Shown here piece after piece: positions 10,382 through 21,688 of a stretch of 64,000 bases of DNA. A model generated the notes under the pieces. It had not been told where the DNA came from. It worked only from the letters and a program-made list of their open reading frames with translations, and did no database searches. A program made the translations under genes and the position numbers. The stretch spans positions 79,243,741 through 79,307,740 of the forward strand of contig CM041465.1 of NCBI GenBank assembly GCA_023213395.1, written 5' to 3'. Position 1 is the first letter of the stretch; each line of letters begins with the position of its first letter. This stretch comes from Cycas panzhihuaensis (lineage: Eukaryota; Cycadophyta).

Positions 10382-11035
10382 AGAAAATAGTGAAAATAGT
10401 TGAAATTCAACCAACGAAGGGTTCTGGAACAATTATAGGAAGTTTCTGGAATGCAAGAGACAGTTGTTGGTCAAGAAACTCACTCTCGGGGAATGATTCT
10501 CAATAGATACCAGAATGGTTCTTGGAAAGTCTTGTATCAAGAAACACTTCTTGGAATGGTTCTATGCCAAGACTTCAAAAAAGACACTTGTATGGCAGTA
10601 TGGACATATGGCCATAGGAAGTAGCACTTTGTTGCTATTAATTAAGGTTTTGTGTTATGAGGAGTCAAAGGATATGATTGTAAAGTTGTACCCTTTCAAA
10701 TTTTCGGCCATGTAAAATCACATAAATAGGTCATTCTTCCATCGGACTCAATAGTGAGAGCCAAACATTGAAATTGATATAATGTTCTATAAGCAGATTC
10801 AATGGTCATTAATGAAATATGCAAGTTATGAGAAAAACATTTGTGCATTCTATGTGATTGATGATTGATTGCTTATGCTATGATTGAGTATGTTACATAT
10901 GTGGTTAATGTTGTAAAGTTGCTATATATGTCGCAATTAACCTAAGTGAGGTTGACATCAAGGACTAAAGAGGACACATGGCAATTACATTATTAGGCAG
11001 TTCCAGGACGTCGATGGGCTGGGTAGTCATCAACA
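10382..11035 (+). repeat. 5' LTR portion of element H
   Basis: Ends ATCAACA directly before the primer site. TATA-like sequence lies at about 10720 (CACATAAATAGG). The true left end is unclear because element T may sit within or beside it. Similar in style to the S LTR, including a block with AGTGAGAGCC or GTGACAGCC after the TATA box. Confidence 0.55.
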
Positions 11036-11048
11036 TTGGTTCCATGGC
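11036..11048 (+). other. Primer binding site of element H (tRNA-Glu type)
   Basis: TTGGTTCCATGGC immediately follows the LTR end CAACA. It is the same as A and F except for one base, in the position expected for the minus-strand primer. Confidence 0.6.
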
Positions 11049-11179
11049 TAAATCATTAGAGTAGAAAAAAGCCCAAGGACTTGAAGGTGGGTGAGAGTGT
11101 ATGAGCTAAGACCAAAAGACCCTGGTTATCATCATGATGGCAACTTTTAACTAAATTGTGATAGCCAGGGGACCTTCTA

Positions 11180-12400
11180 ATGCCACCTAAGTAGTCTTCA
11201 AGTAGTGAAGCACCAAAGTATAGTTGTCAAAGGGCAGTACATCAGGAAAAGGAAAGAAAACTAAAGCAAGTGCATAGGACAAGCATACTACTAAGAGGAA
11301 GAACTAAGAAGAAGTCCATTAAGAGATCAAGAGGGAGTGAATTGATAACATCCCAAACAACCATGAGTGAAAGGGGCACTAAAATAGAAGAAACTATGCC
11401 CATCGTATTTCACCTAGAAGGTATTTTTACAAGAAATGAGGAATTTTTTCTAGAGGAAAGCCCGAAGTGCATAACTAATGATGAAGAAGAGGTAGAAGAA
11501 GAACCTAAGGCAAACTTGGAAAACTATTTTATTAGAAAACTATTTGATACATTGCCTAAACTAAGTGAGAGTTCATTTGTGATTAAAACACCATTAGCAA
11601 TTCAAATTCTAGGAGTAGAAGGAATTATTCAAGTGAAAGCCCATATGAGCAACCCACTATTCAAGGAGGAGGAAGAGACAACACCGAAGGAAGGGTTGTC
11701 ACCCAAAGTTGGCATAGGAAGAGTATTGACACCAAGGACACCTCCCAAGATGGCATCACCTCATTATCATAATGAAAACGCATTCAACCATCTAAAATTT
11801 GATGGGAGTACATATGCAAGGGAGTATTTGTACCTATTTGAAAACATGATTGAAGTAAGAAACATGACTAATGACAAGGATATTAAAGAGAGATTTGTTT
11901 GCACACTAAGAGGAGTGTTGTTGGTGTAGTATAAAGAACTAGATGCAATTATGGCAAAAAATTCATGATGCTTTCCAATAAAGATTTTAGAAATTACAAA
12001 GCAATGACGTTGACTTATAGACATTAGGAAATCTTAAGCAATGGCTAGGAGAATCAACACTTGATTGTTCAAGTCATGTGTATATTATAGAGGCAAATAT
12101 TTCTAGAGGGGGAGAAGCTATTTGATTTTCTATTAAAAAACTACTTTGTGAAGGGATTGCAACCACAATTAAGGAATGCATTGAAACAACAACCTAATAA
12201 ATCATTTGCAGAAGCAAAAGAATTGGCTATTATATTTGAAAAGGACCTAGATCCAGAGGAATTAAGTACGCAAGATAATGTGTTGAGGGTGTTACATAAA
12301 GAAATTAAGCAATTAAGAGTAGAGAAGGCACATAAAACCATGATGAAGGAAAAATTGTTAGAAATTGGGAAGTTAAGGAAGATATTGCAAGATTGAAATT
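11180..12400 (+). pseudogene. gag of element H (broken)
   Basis: The ATG at 11180 is in the family context (MPPK) but hits a TAG four codons later. The frame 11270-11929 is open and carries the acidic linker, IQILGVEGIIQVKAHMSNPLF, and the capsid start FNHLKFDGSTYAREYLYLFE up to LRGVLLV. The capsid half continues with lesions to GLQPQLRNALKQQPNKSF and EAKELAIIFEKDLDPEE at about 12150-12260. Compared with A it is about the usual length, with one or more small deletions in the middle. Confidence 0.75.
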
Positions 12401-12439
12401 ACGAGAGAAGAAGAAACAACCTATGGAAGATAAATTGAG

Positions 12440-12809
12440 TAGAAGTAAGAGAATAACTTAATGTCTTGAACCAAAATGGTATCATATTTGTGAGGAAGAA
12501 ACTCACAACACTAAGGAATGTTGCGTCAACCCTAAGAATAAGGCAACAAAGGATTCAAAATGGTGTCACATCTATGGTGTGGATACTCACACTACAAAAG
12601 AATGATTTTATAATCTAAAAAATAAAAGGAGAGAATAAGTGTTGTCACATATGTGACACAAACACCCATACAACTAAAGATTGCTATACTAACCCCAAGG
12701 GGAGGAATGCCCAGGGTAGAGGTCAAAGGAGAGGAGGTGACTCCTGGCCTATGTATACTACAAAGACAACTATGAAGAGGGGAGAAATGTGAAAAAATAG
12801 AAAGGACCT
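12440..12809 (+). pseudogene. Zinc-knuckle array of element H (part before F)
   Basis: Three knuckle-like units recur at roughly 85-90 nt spacing: one with ICEEETHNTKEC at about 12490, one with YGVDTHTTKE at about 12570, and a complete CHICDTNTHTTKDC at about 12645. The third fits CX2CX4HX4C. The first two have lost a Cys or gained a stop. A Gly/Arg-rich stretch follows, then the sequence is cut by F. Such knuckles bind RNA in the particle. Confidence 0.65.
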
Positions 12810-13651
12810 TGTTGACTTATGTTTCCCACTGCACTTATGGGAAGGGTACACTTGTCAAGGTAACACAGGTAGTCTAGTTAAGGATACAGTCAACATAATC
12901 ATCCACATAGATCACACAGATTTATCAACAATTCCACATAATTACATCACAGTTTGCACATAACAATACAGTAATCAGCACATATTCAGCATTCCATCTT
13001 CATAAACACAGAGAATCCACAATTTCCACGTAACTTTTCTTTTTATTAAGCAATAAGTCTTTGTACACAAGGTGTTGGAATGCATTCCTGTGCATTCCAG
13101 CCTCATACACTCTCACTGTCACATGCGTACCCAGACTGTACTCACCATTATACACTACTTTGGGTTGCTGTCATACGTACTGGCTTCCGTACCATTGCAT
13201 GTCTCAATACTTGGCTCTCACCCTAGCCAAATGGTCCTTGTAAAGTCTCTTAAATACGCCTCCTTGATGTCTTTTGGCTGAAGGGTTATGGCTCCCTGTC
13301 ATAACCATACCTTTTCAGTCACAAGCGTACCCTTTTGTTAACCCTTAGTTAACTTCCTTAACTGTTGTCTCTAATCATCCGTACATTCGTACGTACGTCT
13401 AACATCATCCCAGGTATCCATCTGTTTAGTCCTGTCGTACATACCTTCTCTGTTTGGTTGCGTACTGCCGGAGGTACGTATAGTGTTGCGTACCTTTTTA
13501 GGTATGCACCTGTCATACGTACCTAGAATGCTATTTTTTCCGTTTTTCTGCCTCATGCGTACCTCTATACGGTCCGTACCTGCACATCCAAGGTTACACA
13601 GCCTATTTCTAGTCTTCCTCATAGCCCTGCATGTCAATTTATGTCCCAACA
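12810..13651 (-). repeat. 3' LTR of element F
   Basis: 842 bp, TGTTGACTTA to TGTCCCAACA on the plus strand. Rich in GTACG words (GGTACGTA, CGTACGT). Similar to its partner at 17969-18800 over the whole length, with scattered changes and short indels, and related to the LTRs of A. Confidence 0.9.
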
Positions 13652-13719
13652 TATATCCCGAGTCAACATGATGGGTTTGAGCATCCTTGCTCAACAAAAA
13701 ATCAAAATTTTGGGGTATT

Positions 13720-13733
13720 CCTCCCCCTCTCTG
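13720..13733 (-). other. Purine tract of element F, set back from the LTR
   Basis: The minus strand reads AGAGAGGGGGAGGA here. A 68-nt conserved segment (with GTTGAGCAAGGATGCTCAAA) separates it from the LTR edge, as in A, E and J, instead of the usual direct contact. Confidence 0.55.
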
Positions 13734-13735
13734 TT

Positions 13736-14127
13736 CTAAAGTTGCTCCTGCTGTCTTTGCTTTGCTACTGGGTCTCGTGCGGCTAAAATTTCCTCATTGA
13801 TTTGAGTGAGGGTTGCTATTATAACATCTTTCTCTTTGATCTTTTCTTGAAGGGCAATTATTTTTGCCTTATATTCCTCCCTTTGATCAAACAAATTGTT
13901 TCTTGTGTTTTTCCTTCTATTAGGGTTGGTTGTGATGATGTCTCCCATGTTTCCATTGCAGGGGAAAACTTCATCCATTCCTTAAGGGAGAGTTCTGCTT
14001 CAACTTCTTCCTCAGGTTTTCCCTCATCTCGTCTCCTCTTAGCACTTCTTCGTATCGCTTGTTTGGTACAGTGTGGAATAGGAGTTCCTTTTTTGGTATG
14101 TATAGTGTATTTGATATGTACGTACAC
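13736..14127 (-). pseudogene. ORF3 C-terminal remnant of element F
   Basis: Two overlapping minus-strand frames carry IPHCTKQAIRRSAKRRRDEG, an acidic stretch, LKEWMKF, and then the coiled coil KAKIIALQEKIKEKDVIIAT with QINEEI. These match the C-terminal third of ORF3 in A. The N-terminal conserved domain (about 240 residues) is gone, replaced by AT-rich sequence at 14130-14395. One frameshift lies at about 13960. Confidence 0.75.
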
Positions 14128-14395
14128 AGAATATTTTTATTTTATTTTATTTTATGCCTCTGTTTTGTTTTCCCTTGATTTTTCGTATGATAATATATTA
14201 TTCCTCCATGCTTTACCATATTACTTATTTGTATGATATGAGTTACGGGTGTTTTTCTGTTTTTTTATTTTTTTGTATTTTATGTTACATACTGAACTGA
14301 ATCACGTTCCAGTATCAAAGCAATTCGATTTTGCCTCAACTTCATGCAACACGTTATAGTACAACCAACTGATTCGACTGGTAAGTTGCTCCACC

Positions 14396-14880
14396 CTAGT
14401 TGATATAGGGTTTCAGTTTACTACCCTTGACCATTTCAGGCAATAGCTGACCTGATAGTTTCTTCAACTGGATAGTGCCATTTTGGTACACCTTCTCAAT
14501 CATATATCGGCCTTTCCAACGTATCTTCAATTCTCCCTGGGTTGTTTGGGATTTGTTGTCGAATCGCCATACTCGATCACCCTTTTTGAAATACGATGTC
14601 TTGTTGTGGTCGTCGTGCCTTGCCTTTTTTCGCCTTTTCCTTGGTGTGGTATGCTTTGTCAGTTTCTTCTTATGATCCCTTAATTGATCTTGGTTTATTA
14701 TTCCTTCTTCCAACCAATGTTCTCTACAATGTATCAAATGGGAAATTCGACATAGTGGTTCTTCATAAAAGGGCTTCACATAATCTCTAACGTATTCTCC
14801 ATGATTTCTAACTTTTGGAGTGGCAATTTTGTTTCCTAGATCGGAATCTCTAGGGATATTCTCAACAAGTTCCTTTTCTT
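14396..14880 (-). pseudogene. Fused remnant in element F: protease-RT linker joined to the integrase C-terminus
   Basis: The N-terminal part (VKPFYEEPLCRISHLIHC, then EHWLEEG) corresponds to 48450-48540 of A, upstream of its gag-like module. It then passes directly into a basic stretch and the integrase tail (FKKGDRVWRFDNKSQTTQGE, WKGRYMIEKVYQNGTIQLKK), equal to 51690-51890 in A. About 3.1 kb found in A between these points is missing. The join is in frame and makes an open 127-codon frame, so it is a clean internal deletion and not ordinary decay. Confidence 0.75.
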
Positions 14881-15249
14881 CTTCCTCAAATATGGCGTTG
14901 ATGGTTGAAAAGGATCTTTTGTTGGGTAGGTGTACCTCTAAAGAAGATGGGGAAGGTTCGTTACTTCCTTCCTCAGGCTAGGATGGGGGTGGGGAAGGGC
15001 AGTCTACCTCAAGACCCACACTGGAGGTAGAGGGAAGGTTAGGGTTAGAGAGGGTTGAGGTATTGGGAGGTGAATTAGGGTAAGGTTTTGGATTAAAAGG
15101 GGGATTTGTGTTTGGTTCTAGGTTTTTAATGTTATTATTAATGCTCATATAATCAACAAATTTAGATTTAATATCAACGTCCTTAGTTACATTCGAGAAA
15201 GTAGGTTACACCTATAGGATGAGGGGTTGACTTCATATGCGTTTTGTAG

Positions 15250-16029
15250 TCAATAATCCACGAATTTCATTCCATTCTCGTCATCAGAAGAATTGTAAAT
15301 TTCTCCAAAGTAAGTTGGTTCTGCTTCTTGGCGATCGATTAGTTTGGTGGGTTCTTCGGCCGTATGGTAGAGATTTTCTTCGTCGAACGAAGAAGTTGTT
15401 GCTTCACTCGCAATGGTTGTACTTAAACCATTGTCATGTATCACTTCAATGGAATTCTTCCCTAACATCGGTAATACCACTTCATTCCCTCCATCTGACA
15501 AGGTGAAGGTTACGTCTTTCCAACTTTGGAGACATTGGGTTTTGTATAGCCACAGTCTCCCCAATAAGGCTGGATAAGGAGTTGAACCTTTCTCTGTTTC
15601 CACAATCGTAAAATAGATCTTTACGACAATTCCTGCCACATCCACCTTGATATTGGCCAGTTTTCTCATGGGTCGCACCAACAATTCATTGGCTAGTTTC
15701 AATGAATAAGTCGCTGCTTCCAACTTCGGACTCCCCAACTTCCGCCATGTCGAGGTGGGTAGTACATTCACAGCCGCTCCTCCGTCCACGATTACCCTCG
15801 GAAATTTTTCTCCCAAAACTGTAATTGTCACCATGGGATCCATGTTGAAAGATGGCATCACTTTTGCCAAACTCTTGGTGATTCCTTGTTGATGCAATAT
15901 TCCTCCTTTAATCCAATGTATCACTTGGCATAGGAGAATTGTTAATTGTAATTGTTTCACCAAGTTCTCCATCAACAACAACATTCTTGGGATATCTTCT
16001 GCTGGTAATCCTTTAAACAATTCTTCCAT
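15250..16029 (-). CDS. Aspartic protease region of element F (open 259 codons)
   Basis: It contains FPRVIVDGGAAVNVLPTSTW, the retropepsin active-site region with DGG in place of the common DTG/DSG, then KLANELLVRP and LLGRLWLYKTQCLQSW. It is the least damaged protease of this family in the window. The protein would cut the Gag-Pol polyprotein. Upstream (16030-16224) the frame is closed by a stop in the linker. Downstream an acidic tail ends with YFGEIYNSSDDE, also conserved in A. Confidence 0.8.
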   Translation of the reverse strand: MEELFKGLPAEDIPRMLLLMENLVKQLQLTILLCQVIHWIKGGILHQQGITKSLAKVMPSFNMDPMVTITVLGEKFPRVIVDGGAAVNVLPTSTWRKLGSPKLEAATYSLKLANELLVRPMRKLANIKVDVAGIVVKIYFTIVETEKGSTPYPALLGRLWLYKTQCLQSWKDVTFTLSDGGNEVVLPMLGKNSIEVIHDNGLSTTIASEATTSSFDEENLYHTAEEPTKLIDRQEAEPTYFGEIYNSSDDENGMKFVDY

Positions 16030-16224
16030 TTACACCACTTGGGGCTGTATTTTCTGTTCTTCCAGTGTTTTTCCTTTCTCTTTTTGTCTATTTTTCCTTA
16101 CATACACGTGCTTGGTTTCAGGTTTCCCCATTGGCAGCATAGTCTCTGTTTGAGCTAGTTCCTCTAACACTTGTTTTGCTTGTCGGAATAGGCTTATCTT
16201 CGTTTGTGGGTTTGGATACCCCTC

Positions 16225-16700
16225 TTACTCATTCTCCTTTTGCTTCTTTTGAAGTTTTACATTTTTGCTTTCCGGTATAATTGTCATTAAATTGGTAACC
16301 TTAGCTTTTCCTTTGCAATCTTCCGTTTTGTGCTCACTTGGTCCACAGTTGTTGCACACGAACTGTAAACATATGAGGCATCTCCCCATTGGTTGTTTCT
16401 TCCTCGATGATTCTCCCATACTCCTTGTCGTGTATACAATTCGAGGTGGGTTGCCTCCTTTTCCCCTACCCCATCCTCTGTATGATCTTCCTCTTGGGTT
16501 GTAGAAACAATTCTTTGTCATATGAGTATCTACATCGCATATGTGGCACCATTTGTCTCTCTAGTGCATTGCACTATTCTTTGGATTGATTTCACACTCT
16601 TTCGTCGTGTGTGAACTCTCTTCGCAAATGTGGCACCATTTATCAACTTTGAATTCGCGGTCCTTTTTCCTCTTTGCCACTTCTTCCTCTCTATTATTTC
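16225..16700 (-). pseudogene. Zinc-knuckle array of element F
   Basis: Minus strand, in order: CHICEESSHTTKEC, CHICDVDTHMTKNC, a CLICLQF half-unit, then CNNCGPSEHKTEDC. Three fit CX2CX4HX4C. The 16225-16521 frame is open over the last two units and carries an Arg/Gly stretch between them. One stop separates the first unit from the rest. Three or more knuckles is more than the one or two usual in plant gypsy gags. Confidence 0.75.
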
Positions 16701-16767
16701 TTATTTTTAATCTTGCTACTTCGTTCCTTAAAGCTTCTACTTCTGATTCTTCTTCTGAGACTCCTAC

Positions 16768-17828
16768 CTAACAGAAGGGTCGGTTATGCTGGTTCTGCTT
16801 CATTTCCCTTATCTCCTCTTGTAACCTTAATAGGAGGGGATCATGTCCTCCAGCTTGAGCATCCATTTCCGCTTCGAAATCTAATGCCAAATCCTGGGCA
16901 TTCTTAAATGACTTCAATGGATGTGCCTGCATCATAGATCTCAGCTTTTCATTTAATCCTCTGACAAAATAATTCTTCATCTTATGGTCTGTCACAGTCT
17001 CATTAATCATGTTGGCAGCAATGATTTTTATTCGACTGATATAAGTCAATACCGATTCTCCTAGTCTTTGTTTGATTTCCCTCAAGGCAATTTCCACTGC
17101 TTCATTACTTCAGAATTTTTGAAACCTTTCTTCAAAATATTTCTTTATCTTGGCCCATGAATTTTTCTAATTCAACTCCTTGTACCATGCCAATGGTACT
17201 CCCCTCAATGTACAAGCAAATCTGGCTTTTATTTCATCTTCATCCGTAATTTTCTTTACATCAATCAAATTTTGGAACAAATATGCATGCTAGACTGCAT
17301 CTAAGGTGTCATTAAAAATCAATTTCCCAAAATCTCTGTAGTCATCCATCTTGTCAATTTCCCAAAACCTCTGTCTGATGAATCCTCAAAAGGCTGTCTT
17401 GTTAACTTGTTTTCCCGATACGTCGAGGGACCTTCCTCCGCCTTCTTCTCGTTATCACTTAGGTCCTTCGGGGTGCCTTCCACAAGTATACTCTCCTCCT
17501 TCCTTAGAGTGTCTTTATGTTCCTTATTCACTTGTGGTTTTTCTTCATATTCTGGGATAAACAGGTCATCCTTAATTGGGGCCAGTGTTAATACCATTTG
17601 TTCGCCATTGTTTCCCTCTCCTTGCTCCTGAGGTGTGTAGGCTCCACTTGCCTTAGATTCTTCAACGAACTGTCCCTTAGTCTTGTTATTCTGCAAACTT
17701 AGTCTTCTTGCCCTTCTTAATTTTGACTCTTTTGACCAACGTAATGATCTCTGTCTACTTGTTTCTTTCCCCTTAGGTGAAGTATCCTTTTGTGGCTCTT
17801 CTGCCTTCGAAGGCCTCTTAGGTGGCAT
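16768..17828 (-). pseudogene. gag of element F (broken)
   Basis: Starts at the ATG at 17828 (MPPKRPSKAEEPQKD), the same start as in A. The N-terminal basic and acidic linker is open to 17319 (169 codons). The capsid domain follows in shifted frames to IALREIKQRLGESVLTYISR, then KNYFVRGLNEKLRSMMQAHP and LKSFKNAQDLALDFEAEMD at 16850-17097. Nearly the same sequence as A's gag in this last part, so A and F are close relatives. Confidence 0.85.
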
Positions 17829-17954
17829 TGGAAGGTCCCCTAGCTGTTGGAGGCTTAGTTACAGCCTGCCATCACGATGACAGCCGGGGTCCTCTGTCCT
17901 TTAATCATTCCCCCTTATGAAACTCTTGGCCTTAGTCCCTCCTCAGTGGACGTA

Positions 17955-17968
17955 GGCAATGGAACCAA
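17955..17968 (-). other. Primer binding site of element F (tRNA-Glu type)
   Basis: The minus strand reads TTGGTTCCATTGCC directly after the LTR end CAACA, identical to element A at 39790-39803. Confidence 0.7.
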
Positions 17969-18800
17969 TGTTGACTTATGTTTCCCACTGCACTTATGGG
18001 AAGGGTACACTTGTCAAGGTAACACAGGTAGTCTAGTTAAGGATACAACCAACATAATCATCCACATAGATCACACAGATTTATCAACAATTCCACATAA
18101 TTACATCACAGTTTGCACATAACAATACAGTAATCAGCACATATTTAGCATTCCATCTTCATAAACGCAGAGAATCCACAATTTCCATGTAACTCTTCTT
18201 TTTATTAAGTAATAAGTCTTTGTACACAAGGTGCTGGAATGCATTCCTTGTGCATTCTAGCCTCATACACTGTCACTGTCACATGCGTGCCTAGATGGTA
18301 CACACCATTACACACTGCTTTGGGCTGCTGTCATACGTACTGGCTTCTGCACCATTGCATGTCTCAATACTTGGCTCTCACCCTAGCCAAATGGTCCTTG
18401 TAAAGTCTCTTAAATATGCCTCCTTAGTGTCTTTTGGCTGAAGGGTTATGACTCCCTGTCATAACTGTACCTTTTCAGTCATAAGTGTACCCTTTTGTTA
18501 ACCCTTAGTTAACTTCCTTAACTGCTGTCTCTAACCATCCGTACGTCTGACATCATCCCAGGTATCCATCTGTTCAGTCTTGTCGTACGTACCTTCTCTT
18601 TTTCTTGCGTGCTACTGGAGATACGTATATTGTGTTGCGTACCTTTTCAGGTACGCACCTGTCATACGTACCCTGAATGTTGTTTTTTCCGTTTTTCTGC
18701 CTCATGCGTACCTCCGTACGGTCCGCACCTGCGCATCCAAGGTTACACACCCTATTGATGGTCTTCCTCATAGCCCAGCATGTCAATTTATGTCCCAACA
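17969..18800 (-). repeat. 5' LTR of element F
   Basis: 832 bp, partner of 12810-13651. Same TG...CA ends and the same GTACG-rich stretch (about 18530-18740). Confidence 0.9.
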
Positions 18801-20480
18801 AACCTATAAGTAGATGCTTGTTTTGCTTGGAATTTGGACATTGAAGGTTGGAATGTTCATACAAAAAACCTAGAGATAATGGTGCATACATCTGCCCTAG
18901 ATGCGGGCATAGTAGTCCTGAGCTTGTCAATTGACCATTTAATACAAAGGTTTCCAATTTAACAAAATGATACTTGACACACCCAAATCTCTAAATTTGC
19001 AAACAAGGAGTGGGTTGTAAACTAAACAAAAGGAAGGTAAGTCAGATTACCTAAATCTAAGGATAGAAATAGATTGCTTTGTAAGAACAAAGCAAGCATT
19101 AGAACAAGCCACAAAGAAGTGGAAGCAAGTAGACAACAACCGCCTCAACTAAAGATCAATAATGTATATCAAAGAAGGGGGTAACAAAAGGATAAAGAAG
19201 TGGTGTCAATTTCGCAATCCCTAGTGATTGAGTGCAATCAATTGTTTAAAAAGTATATTGATAGAGGACATCCCTAAAATGTTGGTGTTAATGGATAATT
19301 TAGCCAAATGATTGCATTTAACAAGTCTATTAACTGAAGCAATAACATGGATCAAGTTGGGATTGTTATAAGTGAAAAAAAATTAAGGGGAATCTCCAAA
19401 ACATCAATAAAGTATTACCCTTATTTGACGAAGATCCAAAGGTAACGATAATGGTCATAGGAGAAGCTTTTAAGAACATATTTTTGATGTTGGAGTAGCT
19501 ATGAACTTGTAATCGATACAAACACAAAAGAGATTGGGAAGCCTAAGCATGCAACTGATATCTTAGTCACTAAAATTAGCCAACAAACTTCAAATATGAC
19601 CACTTGGCAAAATGACAAATGTTAAATGAATCTCACAGGAGCTGTAGTGCCAATGGAGTCCACTGTATTGAAAACAACTAAAGGGATGGCGCCATACCTA
19701 ACCCTACTTCGAAGACACTAGCTCTATGAAATAAAATGCCTCCAAAATTGGAAGAATAGGACATTTTCACTATGCCAGGATGAGGAGGAGGTTACTCTAC
19801 CCATGTTGGGAAAAGTTAAGAGTACAATTGAAGTTTGGACGATGCTTCCAGTACAATGATTGCTAGTCAAGGCACCACTTCATCAATTAACAAGACAAAC
19901 ATATACTGAATTATGGAAGAGCCAACAATGATAAACAATCTATATGAAGATGAACTAGATGGCTTTGGCAAATGCACCTCGAATTGGATTCCAATGGAGG
20001 TGAAACTTGCAACTTTCTACAAAATTGGTTAGAAGGGGTATATGAGGTAGCTCACCCCTCTTTTTGTTGCTCATTATTGTCTAAAACATATGATTCTAAC
20101 CATATAATAAATTAAAATGGTATAATTGGTAGTGTGGATAGTGATTCTTTAAGTAGGAATTTAGATATAATATTAGGGAAAGTAAAAGAAAGGAGGGAAT
20201 ATGACTGTGAATCTATAAAGAATGAATAGAACGATGATTTAACTAAGAGATTGATTAATAAGAATATCTCTAATCCTATCTCCAACACGAACCCAAACCC
20301 TAACCCAATCCCTGAGTCGCCCATAAGGATGGAACTTATAGTAACTCTATCCCAAAACCCAGCACTCCACTCTCCCTTGAACTAGGTATAAGGGAAAGCC
20401 CCATCTGATCCAATTGCCCCTCCCTTCCCCTAGGGCTTGTAGCCCTAGTTCCCCTAAACCTCCCTCTACAGTCATGTGTA
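18801..20480 (+). pseudogene. Knuckle end, protease and linker of element H, resuming after F
   Basis: The first codons after F read on as RCLFCLEFGH, the same knuckle that in E reads RCLVCIEFGHW, which shows F split this region. A decayed protease follows at about 19400-19850: FDEDPKVTIMVIGEAF is recognisable, then stops. The acidic tail and a Pro/Asn-rich linker (20270-20470) match the same positions in E. Stops in every frame. Similarity ends at about 20480. Confidence 0.65.
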
Positions 20481-21688
20481 GGCTAACTAATTGCGCTTTT
20501 GATCATTTTTTGAGATCATGATCAAGCCCGAAGATCACAATTAGGCCCAAAGATCACAATCAAGATCGTGATTAGACTTGTGGATCATGATCATAATAAT
20601 TGATCAAGTGCCTAGGTTGGTTATGGAACAAAGGAATATAACTCTTTTTGTATCAGATAAATGATTGTAATTGGTAATCATATAAATCTATCAATGTGTG
20701 CATCAAAGGATGTCTTAGTCTTTAGGATTTTCCTTCCTTTTATTGTATGTAATCAATTGGTTGTCATCATTCTTGGTTCAAACCTTTTTCTTAGATACTA
20801 TTTTAAGGGTTGCGTCTGGTTGTGAGAGAACAGGATGTAGTTCCTTTCTTCTGATAATAAAGAAGCAGTTAGGTTTTGCATCCAAAATTGTGTATGTGTT
20901 CTTTGTAAGTATAATTGCAGTTTGATTGAGGAACACACATTGGTTCTATTGCTTTTTGACTTGACCTAGGGAAAAATGCATAGAGAAAGAATGGCCATTG
21001 AAGGTTGGCTTCAGATTGGGTCTTTCCATGCAATCAAAAAACAACCCCGAAAGAAAAGTAGAAATGTGACACGAGCAAAGTATTCATTGAAGAAAAGAAA
21101 GGGCGCAAGGAGGGATATGTAGACCACATTTTGTTATTCCATAAAAGAAGTAGGCGAAGCGAAGACCACCTCCAAGTCAAGCTAAAGGAGAAAGAGTGGT
21201 CCCAGAAATGATTGAACAAAGCATGGGTTTTGCAGAAACTAAAGTACAACAAGCCTTATCTTCAACTAGAAGCTCATTTAAGGAAGTTGAAACACAGATA
21301 GAAGAATATAAAGATCTTTTGGAGAGAGAATAGAGGTGTGCAATGGAGAAAGACCCTATAAATTTAAGCACATAAATATCATCAGGTACAAGCACGCCAA
21401 TAGATTTTGTTACACTTGATAGAGAAAGCATTCAAATTTGATAGAAAATTGGAGTACTTCTAGTGAGGGTTGGGAGCACCCCACCCCAAATAAACAAACA
21501 ACATTTAGTTAGCATAAAAATCCTTTGTATGTAGGAATGGGTGAAAATTTTGTCGATTCAATCTTGACATGCCCCTTGCAAGGAAATAACACTCTACTTG
21601 GAGGGGGGAGCCCATTCACCCTAATAGCAAGTAATAATTTATCTGGAGTCATGGGCAATCAAATGCTATTACAAACCCAATGAGGTTT
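20481..21688 (+). other. Unresolved stretch, possibly a decayed LTR and leader (element U)
   Basis: 20502-20611 is dense in GATC (nine in about 110 bp). At about 20933 ACACA is followed by TTGGTTCTATTGC, which resembles the tRNA-Glu-type primer site with two changes. A basic gag-leader-like stretch follows (21030-21300). No open frame is recognisable, and 21476-21688 shows nothing I can name. The LTR reading is tentative. Confidence 0.3.

Larger units (their letters stand above)
12810..18800 (-). mobile_element. Element F: complete-ended, internally deleted Ty3/gypsy element
   Basis: Both LTRs are present (12810-13651 and 17969-18800), flanked by GACCT on the left and AACCT on the right, a target duplication with one mismatch. 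Internal order on the minus strand: primer site, gag, knuckles, protease, a remnant fusing the protease-RT linker to the integrase tail, the C-terminal part of ORF3, purine tract, LTR. Reverse transcriptase, RNase H, the integrase core and the ORF3 N-domain are absent. It is a non-autonomous derivative that presumably moved with enzymes of an A-like element. Confidence 0.88.
10382..20480 (+). mobile_element. Element H: plus-strand Ty3/gypsy element, interrupted by element F
   Basis: LTR end, primer site, gag and knuckles run from 10382 to 12809. After F (12810-18800) the knuckle region resumes in register and continues through protease to about 20480, where similarity stops. The reverse transcriptase and everything after it are missing. 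It belongs to the A/E family but is more diverged and heavily mutated. Confidence 0.75.

Noticed and set aside
13371-13697. 108-codon minus-strand frame, with a relative at 18574-18957
   Set aside because: Both lie in the two LTRs of F and simply reflect the duplicated LTR sequence.
13802-14236. 144-codon plus-strand frame with hydrophobic stretches
   Set aside because: Antisense of the ORF3 coiled coil plus AT-rich spacer; hydrophobicity comes from the reverse complement of Lys/Glu codons.
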